Origin: Mayfieldus sp038317345
Lineage (GTDB): Bacteria > Actinomycetota > Thermoleophilia > Solirubrobacterales > 70-9
NCBI GenBank assembly: GCA_038317345.1
Contig: JBBQBH010000003.1
Coordinates: forward strand, 22,663-86,662
Direction of reading: 5' to 3'
DNA: 64,000 nucleotides
Below, piece by piece: positions 17,443 to 26,507 of the stretch. How positions within the stretch are numbered: the stretch's first letter is position 1; every line of letters begins with the position of its first letter. Made by a program: the position numbers and the translations under genes. Below the pieces are notes generated by a model. The model was not told where the DNA came from. It made no database searches and was given only the letters and a program-made list of their open reading frames with translations.

Positions 17443-18966
17443 TCATGGCCAATCGGGTTGCTCGCAGGCCAGCTCGACGGCCCTGAAGATCGCCTTCGCC
17501 TTGTTCACGGACTCGTTGTATTCGGAGGCGGGCTTTGCATCGGCGACCGTGCCGCCTCCCGCCTGCACGTGGATCTGTCCGTCCTTGACCACCACGGTGC
17601 GGATGTGAATCGCTGTGTCGAGGTCGCCGCCCCAGGACAGATAGCCGATCGCACCACCGTAGGAACCGCGCTTGTGCGGCTCCAGATCGTCGATGATCTG
17701 CATCGCGCGCACCTTGGGCGCGCCCGAGAGAGTTCCTGCCGGCAGCGTGGCGCGCAGGACGTCCATCGCCCCGATCCCCTCCCGCAGCGTGCCCGAGACC
17801 TGGCTGACGATGTGAAGGACGTGCGAGTACGTCTCGACCACCATCAGCTCATCGACGCTCACCGAGCCGTACTCGCAGACGCGCCCCAGGTCGTTGCGCC
17901 CGAGGTCGACCAGCATCACGTGCTCGGCCCGCTCCTTGGGATCGGCGACAAGGCGCTCGGCGAGGCGGCGGTCCTCCTCCTCGCTGGACCCGCGCGGGTA
18001 GGTGCCGGCAATCGGCCTCGTCTCGACCCGTGTCCCGTTGACCTTCACCAGGGGCTCCGGTGAGGCGCCGGCGAGCTGGAAGTCGCCGAACTCGAGGAAG
18101 TACATGTACGGGGACGGGTTTACGGCGCGCAATCCACGGTAGATCGAAAGCGCCTCGACCGGCGCCGGAGCGCTGAACCGCTGCGATGGCACGACCTGAA
18201 ATGCGTCGCCCGCGTAGATGTATTCGATGATCCGCTCGACCGCCCCTTCGAACTGCTCTCGGGGCATATTGGAGTTGAACTGCGGTGGCTGGGCGATCCG
18301 AGGCTCAGGCGACGCCGGCACCGGGCCGCGGAGCCGCTGGCGCACGTCGGCGATCGTCGCGGCCGCGCGCTCGTAGGCGGCGTCGACCCCTCCCTCGTCG
18401 TCGGCGAATGCGCAGGCAAGGATGGTGAGCTCGTGTCGCAGGTGGTCGAAGGCGAGCATCACGTCACTGATCATCAGCGCCATGTCGGGCAACCCGAGCG
18501 GATCGGGGTTGGGCTCCCCGAGAGGCTCGACGGTCCGCACCAGGTCGTAGCCGAAGAAGCCGACGGCGCCACCTGCGAAAGGCGGCAGGTCCTCGACCGG
18601 CGCAAGCCGGAAACGGTCCAGATATTCGGCGACCGCCGAGTAAGGGTCGGGGGCCTGGTGCTCGGCGTCAGGGGGTCCGCCATCGAGCGCCGCCTGGCCC
18701 CGCCACTCGGATAGCACGCCATCAGCCCAGCGCAGAACGGCCCTGGGCCGGAAGCCGAGAAACGACCAACGCCCCACCTGGCCCTGTTCGGCGGATTCGA
18801 GCAGGTAACACGGGCCCTCGCCACGCAGCTTCAACAGCGCCGACACCGGCGTCTCGCAGTCGTCGACCAACCGCATCCTGATCGGCACCACGTTGGCCTC
18901 GCGTGCCAGCTCGCGGGCGGTGGAGAGGTCGGGGTCGAGCCCCGCAAGCTCAGAGACGACGGCCAT
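17443..18966 (-). CDS. trpE: Anthranilate synthase component I
   Basis: 507 residues from ATG 18966, overlapping the hisIE 3' end by 17 nt. Makes anthranilate from chorismate. The N-terminal domain has the feedback element LLESAEQGQVGRWSFLG. The catalytic domain has IIEYIYAGDAFQVVPSQRF, SPSPYMYFL-type NPSPYMYFLEF, TRPIAGTYPRG, the KAEHVMLVDLGRND-type ERAEHVMLVDLGRNDLG, and GAPKVRAMQIIDDLEP. LLES plus NPSPYM indicates the tryptophan-inhibited form. First trp gene of the cluster. Confidence 0.97.
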   Translation of the reverse strand: MAVVSELAGLDPDLSTARELAREANVVPIRMRLVDDCETPVSALLKLRGEGPCYLLESAEQGQVGRWSFLGFRPRAVLRWADGVLSEWRGQAALDGGPPDAEHQAPDPYSAVAEYLDRFRLAPVEDLPPFAGGAVGFFGYDLVRTVEPLGEPNPDPLGLPDMALMISDVMLAFDHLRHELTILACAFADDEGGVDAAYERAAATIADVRQRLRGPVPASPEPRIAQPPQFNSNMPREQFEGAVERIIEYIYAGDAFQVVPSQRFSAPAPVEALSIYRGLRAVNPSPYMYFLEFGDFQLAGASPEPLVKVNGTRVETRPIAGTYPRGSSEEEDRRLAERLVADPKERAEHVMLVDLGRNDLGRVCEYGSVSVDELMVVETYSHVLHIVSQVSGTLREGIGAMDVLRATLPAGTLSGAPKVRAMQIIDDLEPHKRGSYGGAIGYLSWGGDLDTAIHIRTVVVKDGQIHVQAGGGTVADAKPASEYNESVNKAKAIFRAVELACEQPDWP

Positions 18967-19597
18967 TGAGGACCTCCATGACGTCGGCCTGATCGACGCC
19001 GCGGGAGAGCAGCAACACGCTCAGGTGATAGAGCAGATCGGCAGCCTCCTCGGCCACACGCTGCTCTGACTCCTCGCGCGCCGCCCTCGTCACCTCCTCG
19101 GCCTCCTCGGTCACCTTGGCGCCGATGCGCTTCGGGTCGGAGAGCAGCTCGACCGTGTAGCTGCCTTCGGGCTGCTCGGATTGGCGCTCGTGCAGGGTTC
19201 GCTCGAGCGCCGCGAGCGCCTCGTGGGCGGCGGGCCCGGGTTCTCCCTCGGCGCCGGGCGCGTCCTTTCCGGTCGCCGCCGAGCCACCGAGCTCGCGGTA
19301 AAAGCAGGACCTCTCACCCGTGTGACAGGCCGGTCCGGTCGGCTCCACCAGCGCCACCAGCGCATCGCCGTCGCAGTCGTAGCGCAGTTGGCGCACCCGC
19401 TGCACGTTTCCGGAGCTCTCCCCTTTGTGCCAAATCTCATCGCGCGAGCGGCTGAAGAAGTGCACCTCGGCGGTCTCAACGGTGAGGCGCAACGCCTCCT
19501 CGTTCATATAGCCGAGCGTCAGCACCTCGCCACTGGTGTCGTCCTGCATCACGCAGGGGACGAGCCCGTGCTCGTCAAACGTAATTCCCTCGAACAT
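18950..19597 (-). CDS. hisIE: Bifunctional phosphoribosyl-AMP cyclohydrolase / phosphoribosyl-ATP pyrophosphatase
   Basis: 215 residues from ATG 19597. The HisI domain (about 1-105) has GEVLTLGYMNEEAL, LWHKGETSG-type IWHKGESSGN, and the metal ligands in YDCDGDAL and ACHTGERSCF. The HisE domain (about 125-215) has SYTVELLSDPKRIGAKV and EEAADLLYHLSVLL. Steps 2 and 3 of histidine synthesis. The fusion is unusual for actinobacteria that keep hisI and hisE apart. Overlap with trpE suggests the histidine and tryptophan genes form one transcript; both pathways consume PRPP. Confidence 0.95.
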   Translation of the reverse strand: MFEGITFDEHGLVPCVMQDDTSGEVLTLGYMNEEALRLTVETAEVHFFSRSRDEIWHKGESSGNVQRVRQLRYDCDGDALVALVEPTGPACHTGERSCFYRELGGSAATGKDAPGAEGEPGPAAHEALAALERTLHERQSEQPEGSYTVELLSDPKRIGAKVTEEAEEVTRAAREESEQRVAEEAADLLYHLSVLLLSRGVDQADVMEVLNGRRL

Positions 19598-19666
19598 GCA
19601 GCCAGTTTACGAGCCGTCGGGTGGCGCTCCGAGAGCACGGCTGCAGGGCGGTGTCGCCGCGGCTGT

Positions 19667-21514
19667 TCAGCCGGCGTCGAACGACATGCGGTTGCGGGCG
19701 TGCTCGCGCAGCTCGTCCTCGAAGAATGCGAAGCCGGACCGACTCTCTTCCTTGGCGAAGTACATCGCCATGTCCGCGTCGGCGAGCAGCTCACCGGGCC
19801 TGATCCCGGGGTCGCGGCTGAGCGCAATGCCGACGCTGGGGGTGACGGCGAGGCTCCGCCCCGCGACCTCGATCGGCTTCGGGATGACCTCCACGATCCG
19901 CTTCGCAAGCTGCGTCGCCGCGTCCTCGTTCATTGCCTCGCAGAGAATCGCGAACTCATCGCCGCCCAGTCTGCTGACGACGTCAGTCGGCCGCACGAGG
20001 GCGGTGAGGCGCTTGGCCACGGCGACCAGGAGGTAGTCCCCCGCGTCGTGGCCGTGGGTGTCATTGACTCGCTTGAAGCCATCGAGGTCGAGATAAAGGA
20101 CGGAGATCGGCTTTCGCTCGCGACGCTGCCGGTTGAAAGCCAGGACCATCCGGTCCTCGAGCACGCCACGGTTGGGTAGACCCGTGAGTTCGTCGTGGGA
20201 GGCACGATGGGTCAGCCGCTTCTCCTGCTCCTTGCGCTCGCTGATGTCCTGCATCTGCGACAGCAGATGCATCGGCTTGCCTTCCCCGTCGCGCACGATC
20301 GTCGTGCTGAGGCTGATCCAAATCACATGGCCGTCGGCGTGGAAGTAGCGCTTCTCGGTCTGGAACCGATCCCGCCCGCCCTCGATCATCTCCTGCAGGG
20401 CGTTGAAGTCCTTGGGCAGGTCATCGGGATGGGTGATGTCCTGGAAGCCCATCCCCACGAGCTGGTCCTGCGGGTAACCGGTGAGCTCGGCCAGGGCGCG
20501 GTTGGCGCGCAGCCAGCGCCCCTCCAAGCTGACAATCGCCATGCCGATGCCCGCGTCGTCGAAGGCGCTGCGGAAGCGCTGGTTGGCCTGGTTCAGCGCC
20601 TCCTCGGAGCGGCGCCGCTCGCTGATGTCGTGCACGAAGGCGTTGAAGCGAGGTCCGTGGGAGGTCTTCAGGGTCGAGAAGCTCAGCTCGACCGGGAACC
20701 GGATTCCGTTGCGGCGTGCGGCCATGACCTCGATCCTGCGCCCGAGGACGCGGTGGTCGCCTTCCAGCATGCGCTGCAGTCCCGGCTCGTAGTGCTCGCG
20801 ATCCTCGGCGGGGAGGATTATTTCGGCCAGCGGGCGGCCCATCGCCTCAGCGCGCGACCAACCGAAGTCCCGTTCGGCCTGGGAGCTCCACTCCACGATG
20901 TTGCCGTCCTCGTCCATCGAGATGAACGCCTCATGGGCCGAGTTGAGTATCGACCGCGAGAGCTCCTCCCGCTCGCGGATCTCGCGCATCAGATGGATAC
21001 CGGCGACACCGAGCGCCCCCGTCATGATCGAGTCGAGCGCCGCGCGACCGAGCTCTGAGGACGGGTACTTCGAGCCGGGGTCGAGGACCACGGGCAACCC
21101 GATCGCAAGCGCGCAGCCGAGGATCGAGAGAAGGACCTGATTAATCGTTCCGTAGAGCGCGAACCAGACGACCGGAAGCAGGATCAGCGCCGTGAACACG
21201 GATGCGCCGCCTCCCGTTGCGTCGCGGACCAGCGCGGCAACCACGTAGAGCAACAGCACCGGAATCGCCTGGAAACTGGCCGGCAACCGCGACCAGGGCA
21301 GCAGGAAGACAGAGCCGACGATCAGGGCGACGAGCGCCCATGAGAGTTTGATCCCGGCGGACATGCCGTGATAGGCAAACGGCGCGACCGCGAGTGCCAC
21401 CAGGAGGAGTGAGATGAAGGGCGCGAAACGCAGCGCCAGGTCGGCTTCCTCGAAGGGGCGAGCTTCACGGGGCGTGCCGTGATCCAACCTGCGATCTAGC
21501 TGCAATGCGTACAT
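19667..21514 (-). CDS. Membrane sensor diguanylate cyclase (PAS-PAS-GGDEF)
   Basis: 615 residues. ATG 21514 is chosen because GAGGAG lies 5 nt upstream; an open extension reaches 21619. Five or six N-terminal helices (about 25-170) form a membrane sensory module. PAS1 is at about 185-300 (AHEAFISMDEDGNIVEWS), PAS2/PAC at about 310-425 (FDDAGIGMAIVSLEGRWL), and GGDEF at about 435-605 with SVLYLDLDGFKRVNDTHGHDAGD and an intact RLGGDEFAIL. RPTD lies five residues before GGDEF, an RxxD inhibitory site. No EAL domain. It should make c-di-GMP under product feedback. It stands alone between hisIE and era. Confidence 0.93.
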   Translation of the reverse strand: MYALQLDRRLDHGTPREARPFEEADLALRFAPFISLLLVALAVAPFAYHGMSAGIKLSWALVALIVGSVFLLPWSRLPASFQAIPVLLLYVVAALVRDATGGGASVFTALILLPVVWFALYGTINQVLLSILGCALAIGLPVVLDPGSKYPSSELGRAALDSIMTGALGVAGIHLMREIREREELSRSILNSAHEAFISMDEDGNIVEWSSQAERDFGWSRAEAMGRPLAEIILPAEDREHYEPGLQRMLEGDHRVLGRRIEVMAARRNGIRFPVELSFSTLKTSHGPRFNAFVHDISERRRSEEALNQANQRFRSAFDDAGIGMAIVSLEGRWLRANRALAELTGYPQDQLVGMGFQDITHPDDLPKDFNALQEMIEGGRDRFQTEKRYFHADGHVIWISLSTTIVRDGEGKPMHLLSQMQDISERKEQEKRLTHRASHDELTGLPNRGVLEDRMVLAFNRQRRERKPISVLYLDLDGFKRVNDTHGHDAGDYLLVAVAKRLTALVRPTDVVSRLGGDEFAILCEAMNEDAATQLAKRIVEVIPKPIEVAGRSLAVTPSVGIALSRDPGIRPGELLADADMAMYFAKEESRSGFAFFEDELREHARNRMSFDAG

Positions 21515-21697
21515 CTGTCTCCTCGCGCGTACTGACTGTGAGCCGGCCCTGCGCAAGCCGCAATCAAAGGAAAGTGCCTCAGGCTCATGGCTACCTGAGT
21601 ACAGGAGATATTCGGCCATCTGTTCGATGCGCTTGATACCTAGAACTGAAAGATCACGCCCGGTTTATGGGAGCCCAGGCGTTCGCTGGGTCGGCGT

Positions 21698-22588
21698 TTA
21701 CTCGATTCCCAGGCGATCCAGCAAACTCTCGTCGCGACGCCAGCGCCGAACCTTGACCTGCAGGTCGAGATGGACCCGGGTACCGAGCTCGCGCTCCAAC
21801 TCGCGCCGCGCCGCCGTCCCGACCTCCTTGACCTTGCTGCCCTTCTCGCCGATCAGGATCCCCTTTTGCGAGTCTGACTCCGCCCAGACCTCGGCACGGA
21901 TTGTCACCAGACCGTCCTCGCGACGGTCCACGTCGGAGACGGCGACCTCGACCGAGTGCGGGATCTCGTCCCTGGTCCGGTTGAGGACCTGCTCGCGGAT
22001 CAGCTCCGCCAGCAGCACGTCGCTTGGCTGGTCGCTGCGCTGTTCGTGTGGATACAGATAAGGCCCATCGGGCATCAGCTCGGATAGACGCTCGAACAGT
22101 GGCTCGAGCCCGGCCCCGGTCTTGGCACTGACCGGGAACACCTCGTCCACCGAGCTCAGCTCAGCGGCGGCGGCGAGCACCTCGGTCGTCTGGGGCTTGC
22201 CGATGCGATCGCACTTGTTGACGGCGCAGAGCACCGGGAGGTCGCGTCTCGCCCCGAGCAGTGCGCGGTCGATGAAGCGGTCCCCGGGACCGACCCCCTC
22301 CTCGCCATTGATCACCAGCATCACGGCGTCCGAATCGGCGAGCTCGCGCTCCACCCGGCGCTGCATCCGCTCGGTGAGAACGTCGCGCGGTCGCTGAACT
22401 CCGGGAAGGTCGACGAGCACGATCTGCCAACCGGCGGTCTGGTCGGTGCAGATGCCGCGGATTGCCCTGCGAGTTGTCTGGGGACGATCGGAGACGATCG
22501 CCACCCGCGCTCCGACCAGCGCGTTGATCAGCGTCGACTTGCCGACGTTGGGCCTCCCGGCCAGTCCCACGAATCCGGAACGGGTCAT
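21698..22588 (-). CDS. era: GTPase Era
   Basis: 296 residues. ATG 22588 forms ATGA with the ybeY stop. GTPase needed for 16S rRNA 3' maturation and 30S assembly. G1 GRPNVGKS, G2 TTRR, G3 DLPG, G4 NKCD and G5 SAKTG. The C-terminal KH domain is at about 205-290 (GILIGEKGSKVKEVGTAA). Last gene of the hrcA-dnaJ-...-era run. A 183-bp spacer to the upstream end of the cyclase gene holds no recognisable gene. Confidence 0.98.
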   Translation of the reverse strand: MTRSGFVGLAGRPNVGKSTLINALVGARVAIVSDRPQTTRRAIRGICTDQTAGWQIVLVDLPGVQRPRDVLTERMQRRVERELADSDAVMLVINGEEGVGPGDRFIDRALLGARRDLPVLCAVNKCDRIGKPQTTEVLAAAAELSSVDEVFPVSAKTGAGLEPLFERLSELMPDGPYLYPHEQRSDQPSDVLLAELIREQVLNRTRDEIPHSVEVAVSDVDRREDGLVTIRAEVWAESDSQKGILIGEKGSKVKEVGTAARRELERELGTRVHLDLQVKVRRWRRDESLLDRLGIE

Positions 22589-22956
22589 CGATCGCGCAAC
22601 CGCGCCATCGCCTTCGCCTGCAGCGCCAGCATCTCGCCGTCATCCACCTCGTGGTCGTAGCCGCAGAGGTGGAGCACGCCATGAACAACCGCCTCGCGCA
22701 GGTCGCTGCACTCTTGCGGACAGACCACCACGTCCCCGAGCTCCCGGGGCCCCTGGGAGGGCCCTGGGCCATCGACCGGGAACGCGAGCACGTCGGTGGG
22801 GCGATTCATCCCCCGATGCTCACGATTGAGGTCGCGGATCCGGTCCGGGTCGACGATCTCGACCGCGAGGTGGCCATCGCCGACCCCTGCCGCCAGCAGG
22901 GCAGCCGCGACCGCGTCGCGCAGCTCTTCGGGAATATCGAGAAGGTCGACGCTCAA
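22585..22956 (-). CDS. ybeY: Endoribonuclease YbeY
   Basis: 123 residues from TTG 22956, which overlaps the phoH stop as TTGA. Zn-dependent single-strand RNase acting in 16S rRNA processing and ribosome quality control. RDLNREHRGMNRPTDVLAFP and the metal site HGVLHLCGYDHE (His-x3-His-x5-His) are intact. Slightly short compared with many YbeY proteins but complete. Confidence 0.95.
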   Translation of the reverse strand: MSVDLLDIPEELRDAVAAALLAAGVGDGHLAVEIVDPDRIRDLNREHRGMNRPTDVLAFPVDGPGPSQGPRELGDVVVCPQECSDLREAVVHGVLHLCGYDHEVDDGEMLALQAKAMARLRDR

Positions 22957-23909
22957 TCGTCTTGCGGCTCGCGCTCGGCGAACTCGCCGTAGGCGGCGAC
23001 GATCCTCTGGACGAGCTTGTGGCGTACGACGTCCTCGCCGCCGAAGTGCACAAAGGAGACGTCCTCAACACGGTCGAGGATCTCGCGCACGACGATCAAG
23101 CCGGACCGCTTGTCGTGGGGCAGGTCGATCTGGGTGATGTCGCCGGTCACGACCATCTTCGAGTTGAAGCCGAGGCGTGTGAGGAACATCTTCATCTGTT
23201 CGGGGCTGGTGTTCTGGGCCTCGTCGAGAATCACGAAGGAGTCGTTGAGGGTGCGGCCACGCATGAAGGCGAGTGGGGCCACCTCGATCACTCCCTTCTC
23301 GAAGTACGAGTTGACGCGATCGGGATCGAGCATGTCGTAGAGGGCATCGAACAGCGGCCGCAGATACGGATCGACCTTCGCCTGGATGTCGCCAGGCAGG
23401 AAGCCCAGCCGCTCTCCCGCCTCAACGGCGGGGCGGGTGAGGATCACCCGCGTCACCTGACGCGTCGCCAACGCGGCCGCCGCCATCGCGACCGCGAGGA
23501 ACGTCTTGCCGGTGCCGGCGGGACCGATCCCAAAGGTGATCGTCTGCTCGCGGACCGCGTCGACGTAACGCTTCTGGTTCAGCGTCTTCGGCGCCACCTT
23601 GATGTTGCGGTGGCGCCAGATAACGTCCTCGAGGATCTCTGCGGGACTTTCGTGGGCATCCAACGCCCCGGTCACCGCCTCGATCGTCCCGGGTGCGATC
23701 TCGTGACCCTGCTCGATCAGCTCCACCAGCTCGTCGACCACGGTGGCTGCGGTCTGGACCTGGCCGTCGCCGCCGTCGAGCGTCAGCACGTTGCCGCGCA
23801 GGTGCAGGTCGCAATCGAGGTGGCCCTCGAGGGTGCGAAGCACCGTGTCGCCGGAGCCTGCAAGCTCCGCGGCGACGGTGTTGTCGAGGGTTAGCTGCCT
23901 ACGCGCCAA
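22953..23909 (-). CDS. phoH: PhoH-like ATPase
   Basis: 318 residues if started at TTG 23909; an ATG at 23945 in the same frame would overlap yqeY by 47 nt. P-loop NTPase of the PhoH family: Walker A GPAGTGKTFLAVAMA, ILTRPAVEAGERLGFLPGD, Walker B FVILDEAQNTSPEQMKMFL and VTGDITQIDLP. An N-terminal ssDNA/RNA-binding-like region is at about 1-90. RNA-helicase or metabolism roles are proposed for the family; its conserved link with ybeY and era points to rRNA or RNA turnover. Confidence 0.93.
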   Translation of the reverse strand: MARRQLTLDNTVAAELAGSGDTVLRTLEGHLDCDLHLRGNVLTLDGGDGQVQTAATVVDELVELIEQGHEIAPGTIEAVTGALDAHESPAEILEDVIWRHRNIKVAPKTLNQKRYVDAVREQTITFGIGPAGTGKTFLAVAMAAAALATRQVTRVILTRPAVEAGERLGFLPGDIQAKVDPYLRPLFDALYDMLDPDRVNSYFEKGVIEVAPLAFMRGRTLNDSFVILDEAQNTSPEQMKMFLTRLGFNSKMVVTGDITQIDLPHDKRSGLIVVREILDRVEDVSFVHFGGEDVVRHKLVQRIVAAYGEFAEREPQDD

Positions 23910-24330
23910 GCTTGTCGCGCACCACCTGGCTGACTCGCTTGCCATCCGCCCTGCCCCCGACCTTCGGCATCACCGCCGACATCACCTGGCCCATCTGCTT
24001 CTGCTCGGCCGCGCCCGTCTCCTCGATCGCCGCGGTCACCAGCTCGCCGAGCTCCTCGTCGGAGAGCTGCTCGGGCAGGTAGGCCTCGATCAGCTCCGCC
24101 TCGTCCCGCTCGACCTCGGCCTGCTCGCCGCGCCCGCCCTCGTGGTAGGCGTCGGCGGCCTCGAGGCGCTTCTTGCGCTCGCGCTGAAGGACGGCGACCT
24201 CGTCGCCGTCGCCGAGTTTGGCGTCCTGCTGAAGCGCGTCGACGACCATGCGCAGCGCTGCCGCCCGCTCGCGCTCGCCGGCCTTCATCGCGGTGCGCAC
24301 GTCCTCCTGGACCTTTTCGAGAATGGTCAC
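23899..24330 (-). CDS. GatB/YqeY domain protein
   Basis: 143 residues from GTG 24330 (GTGA overlap with murI). Mostly helical YqeY family: MTILEKVQEDVRTAMKAGER, LRMVVDALQ, EAYLPEQLSDEEL and MGQVMSAVMPKVGGRADG. Related to the tail domain of the GatB amidotransferase that contacts tRNA; the role of free YqeY is not established. It is embedded in an RNA and protein-synthesis operon. Confidence 0.93.
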   Translation of the reverse strand: MTILEKVQEDVRTAMKAGERERAAALRMVVDALQQDAKLGDGDEVAVLQRERKKRLEAADAYHEGGRGEQAEVERDEAELIEAYLPEQLSDEELGELVTAAIEETGAAEQKQMGQVMSAVMPKVGGRADGKRVSQVVRDKLGA

Positions 24331-25166
24331 GGAGTAAGGGTAGTGGGCACGTCGACGTGCTCCACCTCGCCGAGTGGCATCTGCAGGAAGCGGGTGCCCA
24401 GATCGCGGAACGCAGTGACATCTCCGGTGCAGAGAAAGCGGTAGGTGCCTTCACCGCCGCTGGGAGAGTTCAGTTCGTTGGCCTCGAGAACCCGCTGCGC
24501 CGCGGCGGCGACTGCGTGGCCGGCGGTGATCAGGCGGACGTCACGCCCGAGCATCCGTTGCAGCATCGGCGCCACCAGCGGGTAGTGGGTGCAACCGAGA
24601 ATCAGGGTGTCGATCTCGGCCTCTTTGAGTGGCGCGCAGTAGGACCGAACCTTGTCGACGACCCCCTGATCGAACGGGAAGCCGTGCTGGATGATCGGGG
24701 CAAGGTCCGGTGCGGCCACTTCGGTGACGTCAAGCGCACGGCCTTGATGGCCGAGCGCGCGGCGGTAGGCGCCCGCCTCCACCGTGGCGGGGGTGGCCAA
24801 GACCCCTACGCGGCCACTGTCGGTGATCGCGGCTGCGATCTCGGCCTCTGGCTCGATCACCGTCACTACATCCACGTCTGCCTCCCGCGCGACCGCCCGC
24901 GCCGCCTCAGCGCCTGCCGAGGTGGCCGAATTGCACGCCACCACGAGCAGCTTCGCCCCCCGATCGAGGAGGAAGCGGCTCACCTGCTCGACCCGTTCAC
25001 TGAGCTCCTCAGGCTGCTTGATCCCGTAGGGGAAGTGGGAGCTGTCGCCGAGGTAGAGAAAGTCCTCCTCGGGCAGCGAGACCAGGCACTCGTGCAGGAC
25101 CGTGAGGCCGCCGACTCCTGAATCGAAGACCGCGACCGGAAGCTCGCGGTGGATGCCGGGGGTCAA
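24327..25166 (-). CDS. murI: Glutamate racemase
   Basis: 279 residues from TTG 25166. Makes D-glutamate for peptidoglycan. VAVFDSGVGGLTVLHE, LGDSSHFPYG, the first catalytic Cys in VVACNSATSAG, the second in LILGCTHYPLVAPML, and GVLATPATVEAG. All landmarks are present. The start lies 7 nt after the frame-corrected stop of the DUF2269 gene. Confidence 0.95.
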   Translation of the reverse strand: MTPGIHRELPVAVFDSGVGGLTVLHECLVSLPEEDFLYLGDSSHFPYGIKQPEELSERVEQVSRFLLDRGAKLLVVACNSATSAGAEAARAVAREADVDVVTVIEPEAEIAAAITDSGRVGVLATPATVEAGAYRRALGHQGRALDVTEVAAPDLAPIIQHGFPFDQGVVDKVRSYCAPLKEAEIDTLILGCTHYPLVAPMLQRMLGRDVRLITAGHAVAAAAQRVLEANELNSPSGGEGTYRFLCTGDVTAFRDLGTRFLQMPLGEVEHVDVPTTLTP

Positions 25167-25173
25167 GCTGCGC

Positions 25174-25687
25174 TCAGGCCCCGGGCTTGACGACCATCAG
25201 GTAAACGACGACGACAAGCAGCAGTCCCGTGATCGCCCCGACGATTCCCTCGAGGCGAGCCCCCCGCTGGTACTCGTCGGACAGGTCGGAGAGCCCGATC
25301 TCCCGGTCGCCGGCGGCCGCGATCTCCTTCTCGACCATCGGTCCGAGGCGGCGGTCGGCGGGGATGAAGTAGGCGCCCGTTCAGGCCGCCGATCACGATC
25401 ACGATCAGCAGTGCGGCGCTGATCCAGAACTGGTCGAACTCCCAGCGTTGCGTGACCTGATAGATGCCCGTCGCGAGGACGATCGCTATCGCGGGCCCGG
25501 CAAGGCGTTGATTGATCGCGAGCTGCAGTTTGTGGACGTATGGAAGGTGACGCACGCCCGCCTGCAGCGCCACCGGAAACATAATCGCCTCAGCGAAGGT
25601 GGCCCCGAAGCCAACCATCACCGCAGTGATGTGAACGAACACCGAAAGGTCGTAGGTGGTGACCGCAAGCGGCAACGCCTCGATCAT
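25174..25687 (-). pseudogene. DUF2269-like four-helix membrane protein with a one-base frameshift
   Basis: ATG 25687 forms ATGA with the prmA stop. The first frame gives a hydrophobic protein (FVHITAVMVGFGATFAEAIM, LAGPAIAIVLATGIYQV, SAALLIVIVIGGLNG). At about 25380 the frame changes into an Arg/Pro-rich run, while the neighbouring frame continues as a sensible protein (AYFIPADRRLGPMVEKEI ... GLLLVVVVYLMVVKPGA, stop 25174). One extra G in the GGG after AAC restores a 170-residue product. Either a sequencing indel or a recent mutation. Function unknown for the family. Confidence 0.75.
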
Positions 25688-26505
25688 CTGGGCGCGAACG
25701 ATATCGAGGCCCAATCGCCCTCCGACCGCCGCTTCCGCTCAGCCAAACCAGCGCGGCCGAAGGCGGCACTGACATCGTTGGCCTCGGCAGTCAACAGACC
25801 TGAGCAGACGAGGTGCTCGGGGAGCACACCACCCTCCAAACCGGAGGCGATCTGCCGCAGCAGTGGCGAAGTCAGGTTGGCAACCACGGTCGGCGCGAGG
25901 GGCGGCAGCTCCTGGCGCAGGTTGAGCCTGCTCAGCTCGAGCTCGACGGCGTTGACGGCGGCATTGGCGGCCGCCGCCTGCAGCGACGCGGGCTCGTGGT
26001 CGCAGGCGCGGACCGGGGCCCAACCGAGCTTTGCGGCCGCGATCGCCAGCACCCCGGAACCGGTGCCGAGGTCGATCAGCGTCCCCACGGCGCCCTCGTC
26101 GTCGGCCAACTCGACCAGCGCCTCGATGCACATGCGTGTGGTCGCGTGGGCGCCGGTGCCAAAGGCGCGGCCGGGGTCGATGACCACGTCGATTGCCTCC
26201 GGGTGCGGCTCGGCCCATGAGGGGCGAACCCAGACGCGATCGCTGACCAGCAGCGGCTGGTGGAAGTCCTGCCAGCGGTCGGCCCAGTCGTCGGGGACCT
26301 CGGTGGCGTCGACCTCGACTGTTCCCTCGCCCGTTGCCGCTTCGATCTGACCGAGATCCGGCAGCTCGCCTTCGGCCCCGTAGATCGCGTACTCGACGTA
26401 GCCGTCGCCGTGCTCCTCCTCGAACCCGTTCGGTGCAAGGACCGCGAGCTCGCCGAGCACCAGCTCCGCCTGCTCGGGCCGGCAGCGGACGGCGAGGCGG
26501 ATCAA
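25684..26505 (-). CDS. prmA: Ribosomal protein L11 methyltransferase
   Basis: 273 residues from TTG 26505, the only start before the repeat element. Trimethylates L11. The N-terminal substrate domain is followed by the SAM fold: FGTGAHATTRMCIEAL, motif I IDLGTGSGVLAIAAAKLG, ACDHEP, and NLTSPLL in place of the usual catalytic NPPY-like loop. Neighbourhood dnaJ-prmA is conserved in many Gram-positives. The gene begins 2 nt from the palindromic element, and the peptide frame inside that element ends with a TTGA overlap on this start. Confidence 0.93.
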   Translation of the reverse strand: MIRLAVRCRPEQAELVLGELAVLAPNGFEEEHGDGYVEYAIYGAEGELPDLGQIEAATGEGTVEVDATEVPDDWADRWQDFHQPLLVSDRVWVRPSWAEPHPEAIDVVIDPGRAFGTGAHATTRMCIEALVELADDEGAVGTLIDLGTGSGVLAIAAAKLGWAPVRACDHEPASLQAAAANAAVNAVELELSRLNLRQELPPLAPTVVANLTSPLLRQIASGLEGGVLPEHLVCSGLLTAEANDVSAAFGRAGLAERKRRSEGDWASISFAPR

Positions 26506-26507
26506 CG

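Noticed and set aside
19598..19666. Trp or T-box leader ahead of hisIE-trpE
   Set aside because: The spacer is short, with no leader peptide rich in Trp or His codons and no terminator/antiterminator pair.
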